From: an uncultured Clostridia bacterium
GTDB lineage: Bacteria; Bacillota; Clostridia; TANB77; CAG-508
Direction of reading: 5' to 3'
DNA: 13,129 nucleotides
NCBI GenBank assembly: GCA_934162205.1
Contig: CAKPIA010000015.1
Span: 1 to 13,129 of the forward strand
Shown: in pieces, positions 9,701 to 13,129 of the stretch
Layout of the letters: the number at the start of each line of letters is the position of its first letter
How positions within the stretch are numbered: position 1 is the first letter of the stretch
The notes under the pieces: generated by a model
What the model was told of the DNA's origin: nothing
Databases searched by the model: none
The model's input: only the letters and a program-made list of their open reading frames with translations
Position numbers and translations under genes: made by a program

Positions 9701-10516
9701 TCTTACGGCAATATCAAAATGTTCTTTTTTTATTACTTCTGACACTGTTGTTCCTGTTTTTTCTACTTCCTCTTCTAATACTTTTAAATAACTATTAGCC
9801 TTTTTGCCATATCTTTTTAAAACATATGACATATATTCTATAAATGGGTATTTCATGTCTTTAAACACATTACCGTTATCTTTTAGTGTGTTTTTAGATT
9901 TAAATACTATTTCATTTTTGTCTTTTATTTCTACTAATCTTTCTACTATATTTTCTACTTTATATTTTTGTATTTGTGATACATAAATTCTTTCACATAT
10001 TTCTCTTATTTTTTCTATAATAGCAATTTCTAGAAATATTCCTATATTCCAAATTTCATCCATACTTAAGTTTTTCTTAGTCTGATATGCTTTTAAATAT
10101 TTTTCTAAATCTTCTTTTTCTATTTTTCCATCTGTATATGCTACAATTTCAGAAGCCACAACATAAACTCTTGCAAATCCTTTATTATACCCATTTTGAA
10201 TACCTAAAAAATTAGTATATTTTTTTAGTGTTAATTCTTTTTGAATTGATTTTACTGTTTCTTCTATTATATAAAAATTATCTAATAACCATTCTCCTGC
10301 TGGATGTATGTTAATTCCTAATTTAACATGTTCATTTAGTAAATTATACACTTGTTTTATAACATCATAATTTTCTAACATTCTTGGTACAGGATAAGTA
10401 TCTTTGTCAGATTTTAACTTTAAATTATGATTTGTTGCTACCTTTTCTAAATATTTTTCTAATTGATTTTTGTCTAATAATGCTCCATTTATATTTAAAG
10501 CTTTATATGTTTTCAA
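3779..10516 (-). CDS. ndvB: Cyclic beta-1,2-glucan synthase, N-terminal and middle part (GT84, glycoamylase-like, GH94 beta-sandwich)
   Basis: This is a giant inner-membrane enzyme that builds beta-1,2-glucan from UDP-glucose and cyclises it. Order: helical N-terminal domain (about 1-390, with HPAGEWLLDNFYIIEE at 71-86); two membrane segments (about 394-416, 421-446); a GT84 glycosyltransferase domain (about 465-765) with DSD at 607-609, HDLLEG at 720-725 and RWIRGDWQ at 755-762; further membrane segments (about 797-966); a glycoamylase-like domain (about 1020-1400) with RYVSTVDSGN at 1088-1097; then two GH94 N-terminal beta-sandwich regions (about 1440-1720, 1960-2200). The start is TTG with AAGGAG 9 bases upstream; the next Met is at residue 46. 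Homology is correct to L2233; the last 12 residues (RKNKCKYTNRVC) are out of frame, and the true continuation lies in the +1 frame from 3816. By family, the glucan is made at the membrane and released outside the cytoplasm. No ndvA/chvA-type exporter gene is visible. Confidence 0.9.
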   Translation of the reverse strand: MKTYKALNINGALLDKNQLEKYLEKVATNHNLKLKSDKDTYPVPRMLENYDVIKQVYNLLNEHVKLGINIHPAGEWLLDNFYIIEETVKSIQKELTLKKYTNFLGIQNGYNKGFARVYVVASEIVAYTDGKIEKEDLEKYLKAYQTKKNLSMDEIWNIGIFLEIAIIEKIREICERIYVSQIQKYKVENIVERLVEIKDKNEIVFKSKNTLKDNGNVFKDMKYPFIEYMSYVLKRYGKKANSYLKVLEEEVEKTGTTVSEVIKKEHFDIAVRKVSIGNCITSLKTILRINFLEIFENINGVEEILKKDPANVYDKMDQKTKEYYRNKIKEISNDTKVSEIYIAKKILEICKNKTSEKEKHIGYYLIDKGINELYNKLGYKSKKKLDEKLKAKCYVFSIYAISFIFSAILAKCINKYINKYWLCLVSFLILIVPISELIIQFAQYILGKIVKPKLIPKLDFYNGIDEKNSTIVIIPTIIKSREKVRELTKKLEVFYLANKSENLYFALLGDCSESDKEIETFDEDVIDEGLKQIEYLNKKYNKENNPIFYFLYRNRIWNEGENSYLGWERKRGLINQFNEYLLGNSKNTFRVNTIKKIPKIKYVITLDSDTNLILNSAFELIGAMAHILNKPEIDKNKKIVIDGYGIIQPRVGVNLDISYKNLFTKIFAGTGGIDSYTNAISDVYQDNFKEGIFTGKGIYDLEVFSKVLSNAFPENTVLSHDLLEGNYLRCGLATDILLMDGYPTKYLSFTNRLSRWIRGDWQIIDWLNCKIKTSKEKIKNPLNFLSRYKIFDNLRRSIFEISIFIGIIYSILVANKQNIQLQWFKLLMYFILIFPFVLEFLNIIILKREGEERQKNFTPKINGIKGVILRAIITVGCLPYKVYISFISIVKTLYRKIFSHKNMLEWMTSEEADKVSKTDISSYYKIMFFNVLIGIIFLVCSIKKLEIMDLIISALWIIIPSIMCYISKETKEKLKIDLINKNDKKYVYEIGKKTWGFFKDNLNKENNYLIPDNYQENRENLIVDRTSSTNIGLSILVVVSSYDLGYSNFKETIELLKNILTTVDRLPKWNGHLYNWYNTKTCEPLVPRYVSTVDSGNFVGYLYVTKQFLLNRIKFNFILKDNKNKFYGKQDIRKKQSRINYKENIKLLINIIDKVIENTDFSVLYSYDQRLFSIGFNIEENKLTDSYYDLLASEARQASLIAIAKKDIPTKHWNNLSRTLTVLGKYKGLISWSGTAFEYLMPNVNIPRYKGSLLDESSKFLIMSQMEYCKKLGIPWGISESAFNLKDLHSNYQYKAFGIPWLGLKRGLADEMVVSSYGSVLAINDVPNEVIKNLKELEKYQMNNKYGFYESVDFTPSRLRKGENFTPIRTYMAHHQGLILLSINNLFNNNVLQKRFIENPEIEAVSILLQETMPEKAIITKENKEKVEKLKYKDYENYSVQVFNKMDERIIRGNVISNENYTIALNQKGEGFSKYKDIYINRYKKTDDYAQGIFFYIKNIKTKEIWSSSYNKYIDNTNSYTIKFMPDQDEIERTDGDIKTKVKITIPPNDSVEIRRLELENTGKNEEILEVSSYFEPVLSKKEDDYAHQAFNNLFLITEYDDEKNNLIIKRKARGKNANDIYLATQLFTDCEIIGENEFEIDKEKFIGRGNLGIPKMIQQSIPFSKKIGLVTEPIVAMKKTIKINPGEKVYIDLILSIEYDRQKAIYNLDKYKNKEKIKMTFDLSKAKVEEENRYLNIKGKDIEICQKILSYILFDNPIKKQYIENIPKLDYKQENLWRYGISGDFPIILVKIKDVNDIYVVKQAIKVYEFLKNKNIQTELVILDEEKYSYESYVKEEIETAILNNHISYLKNIRAGIFILSKEQMEENDIRLLEVVSVLNIDSHLGSLENLIKDAEEEYLKDYKNINNETGAYIFEDNTEEIDLLTDTENLKYYNEYGAFSKDGKEYLIKINKDNRTPTVWSHIIANKKIGSVITENMGGYTWSKNSRLNRITTWNNSPSMDIPSEVIYIKDEKTNKSWSIGCNPKPDEHNYNIVYGFGYGKYIHSNSGINQENTVFIPKEDPVKINILHLDNTTPNKRKYKIIYYIKPTLGEDELLSNEYIDLEYEKNNNIIYAKKIYNNEFAGEFTFISSSEEIKSYTGDKKFFLGSGGIQNPDGLNKISLNNSNSLGKSPCIAIEIEVELESFSSKDISIVLGMQNNKMEAKDLAYKYSKINNCKLELDSIKKYWEDLLRKNKCKYTNRVC
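3811..3826 (-). other. Frameshift site in the glucan synthase gene (CTT-C-GGA)
   Basis: In the upstream frame the minus strand reads GAT TTA CTT CGG AAG (D L L R K) and stops 10 codons later. Skipping the C at 3817 gives GAT TTA CTT GGA AGA (D L L G R) and continues the conserved GH94 sequence without loss. The break is therefore located to one base. CGG is the only in-frame CGG I found by eye in either part of the gene. Possible explanations are a sequencing or assembly insertion, a real inactivating mutation, or a +1 translational shift: CTT before a slow codon or stop is the shift codon in bacterial prfB and in yeast Ty1. Confidence 0.85.
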
Positions 10517-10579
10517 ATCTTTCCACTCCTTGTAATTACTGTTTTAAGTTATTGTTTGCAAGTTGTGGAAATTTTATAC

Positions 10580-10617
10580 AAAAAAATAAATACAAGTACT
10601 TATATACTTGTATTTAT
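10580..10617 (-). terminator. Intrinsic terminator after the small membrane protein genes
   Basis: A perfect 13-bp stem pairs 10586-10598 with 10605-10617 around a 6-base loop. On the minus strand the stem is followed by seven T residues (10586-10580). It lies 10 bases after the stop codon of the second small membrane protein gene and about 65 bases before the TTG start of the synthase gene. It therefore separates the surface-protein operon from the synthase, unless it is leaky. No convincing -35/-10 pair was found in the remaining 60 bases, so read-through may be the route by which the synthase is expressed. Confidence 0.8.
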
Positions 10618-10626
10618 CCTTTTTTA

Positions 10627-11028
10627 CTATTTTATAACCTCAAATTCTATATCTTTTATATTTGTGTAATCTCCCATTATCCCTGTACTTAATATTTTCT
10701 TTCTATTTGGCTCTAAATTTTCTACTATTTGTATCATATTTTGCACTTCTTGTCCTTGTTCATTTTTTAAGATTATTTTTACCGTAAAATCTTTTTTATT
10801 GTTTGTATTATTTATCATTTCTGCTCTTATTGTTGTTATTCCATTTTCGTATTTTTTAGTTATATTACTAAAAGTTACTTTTTGTATTTCTATTTCACTT
10901 GTTGCTACATTATTTTCTATTGTTGTGCTTTTATTTTTATTATTATTTAAAATATTCTTTAATCCTAATATTATTAATATAACAACAACTATTATCAATA
11001 TTATTATAATTGCTTTTTTATTTTTCAT
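10627..11028 (-). CDS. Small membrane-anchored extracytoplasmic protein (second of a paralogous pair)
   Basis: This is a 133-residue protein: a short basic N-terminus (MKNKK), one hydrophobic segment (about residues 6-23), an Asn/Lys-rich spacer, then a beta-rich domain (about 45-133). The domain's pattern, VTFSNITKKYENGITTIRAEMINNT...FTVKIILKNEQG...LEPN, resembles FxLYD/Ig-like extracytoplasmic domains. There is no Cys for a lipobox, so the N-terminus is more likely a membrane anchor than a lipoprotein signal. The domain aligns with the preceding gene's product (IxDIxF/I-type end, central NN motif, V/I-L-N-x-x-G). The ATG at 11028 was chosen because AAGGTGG lies 5 bases upstream; an in-frame GTG at 11037 falls inside that ribosome binding site. 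The site lies next to the upstream gene's stop codon, 10 bases before the start, so translation is probably coupled. The function is unknown. Confidence 0.8.
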   Translation of the reverse strand: MKNKKAIIIILIIVVVILIILGLKNILNNNKNKSTTIENNVATSEIEIQKVTFSNITKKYENGITTIRAEMINNTNNKKDFTVKIILKNEQGQEVQNMIQIVENLEPNRKKILSTGIMGDYTNIKDIEFEVIK

Positions 11029-11038
11029 TTTTACCACC

Positions 11039-11488
11039 TTATAATTCTATTTCGATATCATATATTTGTGAAATATCCATATTTACTGATGCATTTATTC
11101 CTCTTGTTTCATCTGCTTGCATCTTTCCTACATATGCTCCTACTTCTTGTATTGTTTCTCCTGATTGATTTAATACTCTTATTTTCATTGGAAATTCGTT
11201 TTTTGATACTCCTGAATTATTTTTTACTGATGCTGTTATTGTTGCTAATCCATCTTCTTCTGTTATTTGTATATCACTTATTTCTAAATCTCCTACTACT
11301 TTAGTTTCTTGTAGTTTTCCACTTGTTGCTTGTTTTACTCCATTTTCTGTTGTTTGTACTTGTTCGTTTTGTTTTGCTTCTTCATTATTTTTCTTATTTT
11401 TATTTCTTGTCGCTATAAATATTATGCTTATTATTAATATTGACACTATTATCAATATTATTATTCCTTTTTTCTCTGAATCTCTCAT
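11039..11488 (-). CDS. Small membrane-anchored extracytoplasmic protein (first of a paralogous pair)
   Basis: This is a 149-residue protein: a charged start (MRDSEKKG), one transmembrane segment (about 9-26), a basic stop-transfer stretch RNKNKKN, a polar Gln/Glu/Thr-rich spacer to about residue 65, then a beta-strand-rich domain (about 66-149) containing GLATITASVKNNSG and a final DISQIYDIEIEL. The topology is inside-N, outside-C. The domain resembles FxLYD-type Ig-like modules (alternating strands, a central KNNS, a middle V-L-N-x-x-G-E turn), but I do not claim a firm family. It is paralogous to the next gene. The ATG has an excellent AAGGAGG 5 bases upstream. The gene begins 15 bases after the stop of the repeat surface protein, so all three appear to form one operon ending at the terminator near 10600. 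A role alongside that surface protein is an inference from position. Confidence 0.82.
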   Translation of the reverse strand: MRDSEKKGIIILIIVSILIISIIFIATRNKNKKNNEEAKQNEQVQTTENGVKQATSGKLQETKVVGDLEISDIQITEEDGLATITASVKNNSGVSKNEFPMKIRVLNQSGETIQEVGAYVGKMQADETRGINASVNMDISQIYDIEIEL

Positions 11489-11503
11489 TTTTTCCTCCTT
11501 TGT

Positions 11504-13018
11504 TTAGTTAGTTGATGGTTGAATCTCATATATATTATACGCAGACAATCTCCACCCTTCTCCATATATGCCTATTTTGTAGCAATTATTAGGTATGGTA
11601 TATTCAAAATTGTAGCTATAATTTCCGCTCAAAACAGATGTTGATGTTGTTGCCAATACAGTATTGTTTTTATCATAAAATGTATATTTTATACTTCCCT
11701 CTTGGTAGTTACTATTATATGAACTAATTACACTTATCTTTTTTCCATACATTAATGAATCTACATTTAAATACCTTGTTGTCTCATTTTCTTGTGTAGC
11801 ACATGTACTTGTATCTCCATCATATGCTGCTACTCCCAAAGCATCACTTGGAAGCACTGAAGTATATGATGATGTTATTCTAGTTTCTTTACCGTTTCTA
11901 TCTATTCCTTTTGCATATATTGTATCTCCTACTTCTAATTTTATTTCACCATCATAATTTTTCCAGCTACCATCATTTATTTTGTACAATCTTTTTAAGC
12001 TTGTATTATCATATGTTATTCTTACTACTGAGTAACTTCTTTCAATACCATCTACTGTTAGTAATGGATATTTATTTTCACTTATTATCCTTGGTTCATT
12101 TGCAGGTTGAATTTCGTATATATTATACGCAGACAATCTCCACCCTTCTCCATATATGCCTATTTTGTAGCAATTATTAGGTATGGTATATTCAAAATTG
12201 TAGCTATAATTTCCGCTGTAAACTCGTGTTGATGTTGTTGCCAATACACTATTGCTTTTATCATAAAATGTATATCTTATACTTCCATCTTGGTAGTTAC
12301 TATTATATAAACTAATTACATTCATCTTTTTTCCATACATTAATGAGTCTACATATAAATATCTTGTTGTTGCATTTTCTTGTGTAGCACATGTACTTGT
12401 ATCTCCATCATATGCTGCTGCTCCTAATGCATCACTTGGTAATTTTGCAGTATATGAGGATGTTATTCTAGTTTCATTACCACTTTTATCTATTCCTTTT
12501 GCATATATTGTATCTCCTATTTCTAACCTTATTGCACTATCATAATTTTTCCAGTTACCATCATTAATTTTGTACAACCTTTTTATACTGGTATTATCAT
12601 ATGTTATTCTTACTACTGAGTAACTTCTTTCAATACCATCTACTGTTAATAATGGATATTTATTTTCACTTATTATCATTGGTTCATTTGCAGGTTGAAT
12701 TTCGTATATATTATACGCAGACAATCTCCACCCTTCTCCATATATGCCTATTTTGTAGCAATTATTAGGTATGGTATATTCAAAATTGTAGCTATAATTT
12801 CCGCTGTAAACTCGTGTTGATGTTGTTGCCAATACACTATTGCTTTTATCATAAAATGTATATCTTATACTTCCATCTTGGTAGTTACTATTATATAAAC
12901 TAATTACATTCATCTTTTTTCCATACATTAATGAGTCTACATACAAATATCTTGTTGTTGCATTTCCTTGTGTAGCACATGTACTTGTATTTCTATCATA
13001 TGCTGCTGCTCCTAATGC
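11504..13018 (-). repeat. Tandem 588-bp (196-residue) repeats within the surface protein gene
   Basis: The units run 13018-12431, 12430-11843 and a partial 11842-11504; the shared landmark ending the ALGAAAYD codons recurs at exact 588-bp spacing. The stretch 12679-12943 is identical by eye to 12091-12355, and over 12679-13018 only four mismatches were found, two of which change YDGD to YDRN. The last partial unit is visibly more diverged. The pattern indicates recent duplication or gene conversion between the upstream units and makes copy-number change likely. An assembly could have collapsed or expanded units. Confidence 0.95.
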
Positions 13019-13129
13019 ATTTGCAGACTGAGTTATCGTCTTTGTTGCTATCGTTTCTAATCCACTTTCTTTTACACTCTTTGCTATTATTGTTCCTGTT
13101 CCTGCTATTTCAAATTTTCCTTTATATTC
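11504..13129 (-). CDS. Repetitive secreted/surface protein, C-terminal part (gene continues beyond the window)
   Basis: An uninterrupted frame of 541 codons runs from the window edge to TAA at 11504-11506, so this is a 5'-truncated view. The TTG at 12946 is internal Leu, not a start. The protein alternates two domains. Domain A (about 113 residues) starts ALGAAAYDGDTSTCATQ and ends WRLSAYNIYEIQP; its start recalls F5/8 C (discoidin/CBM32-like) modules, and it has two Cys (STCATQ, NNCYKIG). Domain B (about 83 residues) contains the RLYKINDGNWKNYD block and ends in GDTIYAKGIDKSGNETR, like bacterial Ig-like or OmpL47-type spacers. The visible order is end of B, A, B, A, B, A. The composition (rich in Ser, Tyr, Asn, Thr, Gly; few Lys clusters) fits an extracellular protein. 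There is no LPXTG motif, and the protein ends right after domain A with PSTN. A glycan-binding or adhesive role is inference. Confidence 0.85.
   Translation of the reverse strand, partial: EYKGKFEIAGTGTIIAKSVKESGLETIATKTITQSANALGAAAYDRNTSTCATQGNATTRYLYVDSLMYGKKMNVISLYNSNYQDGSIRYTFYDKSNSVLATTSTRVYSGNYSYNFEYTIPNNCYKIGIYGEGWRLSAYNIYEIQPANEPMIISENKYPLLTVDGIERSYSVVRITYDNTSIKRLYKINDGNWKNYDSAIRLEIGDTIYAKGIDKSGNETRITSSYTAKLPSDALGAAAYDGDTSTCATQENATTRYLYVDSLMYGKKMNVISLYNSNYQDGSIRYTFYDKSNSVLATTSTRVYSGNYSYNFEYTIPNNCYKIGIYGEGWRLSAYNIYEIQPANEPRIISENKYPLLTVDGIERSYSVVRITYDNTSLKRLYKINDGSWKNYDGEIKLEVGDTIYAKGIDRNGKETRITSSYTSVLPSDALGVAAYDGDTSTCATQENETTRYLNVDSLMYGKKISVISSYNSNYQEGSIKYTFYDKNNTVLATTSTSVLSGNYSYNFEYTIPNNCYKIGIYGEGWRLSAYNIYEIQPSTN

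Noticed and set aside
11029..11037. GTG at 11037 as the start of the second small membrane protein
   Set aside because: The codon lies within the AAGGTGG ribosome binding site that serves the ATG at 11028.
10799..12180. Plus-strand open frames rich in Leu/Phe/His opposite the small membrane proteins and the surface protein
   Set aside because: They mirror hydrophobic or Asn/Lys-rich minus-strand codons and carry no recognisable features.
12944..12946. TTG at 12946 as the start of the surface protein
   Set aside because: The frame is open through to the window edge with repeat-type sequence upstream, and the other repeat units have an ordinary Leu or Asn at this position.
11504..13018. A CRISPR or intergenic repeat array
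   Set aside because: The period is 588 bp, a multiple of three, fully coding on the minus strand, and there are no short repeat-spacer units.

Overview
The window is AT-rich (roughly a quarter G+C by eye) bacterial DNA with strong AGGAGG-type ribosome binding sites and lysine/isoleucine/asparagine-rich proteins. This fits an uncultured, low-GC Bacillota of the class Clostridia. I cannot name the species. No rRNA, tRNA, CRISPR array, transposase or phage gene was seen.

Layout. 1-415 is an upstream region with little coding content: a possible last few codons of an earlier gene, a weak hairpin, a pure (TG)12.5 microsatellite and a candidate promoter. 416-1273 (+) encodes a divergent orotate phosphoribosyltransferase-like protein. 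1274-1463 is an intergenic region packed with palindromes and ending in a strong bidirectional terminator. Everything beyond it lies on the minus strand. In transcription order (right to left) this is: the C-terminal part of a large repetitive surface protein (from the window edge to 11504); two small paralogous membrane-anchored proteins (11488-11039 and 11028-10627); a terminator; a giant cyclic beta-1,2-glucan synthase (10516-2302), interrupted by a one-base frameshift at 3817; and a WalR/YycF-type response regulator (2204-1464) with no adjacent sensor kinase.

How the parts fit. The minus-strand block looks like an envelope locus: a secreted multidomain repeat protein, two tethered extracytoplasmic proteins, a membrane polysaccharide synthase, and a regulator of the family that controls cell-wall metabolism in Gram-positive bacteria. 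A perfect match to the published WalR recognition pattern (TGTWAH-N5-TGTWAH) sits at 2290-2306, just upstream of a TATAAT box that precedes walR. This suggests autoregulation, and the site overlaps the stop codon of the synthase gene.

The strongest points for a second look are the frameshift in the glucan synthase at CTT-C-GGA, which creates the only CGG codon I could find in that gene; the WalR box; the 588-bp tandem repeats, with two copies identical over about 265 bp; the (TG)n tract; and the palindrome cluster after the phosphoribosyltransferase gene. I did not find a clear candidate for an entirely new system.
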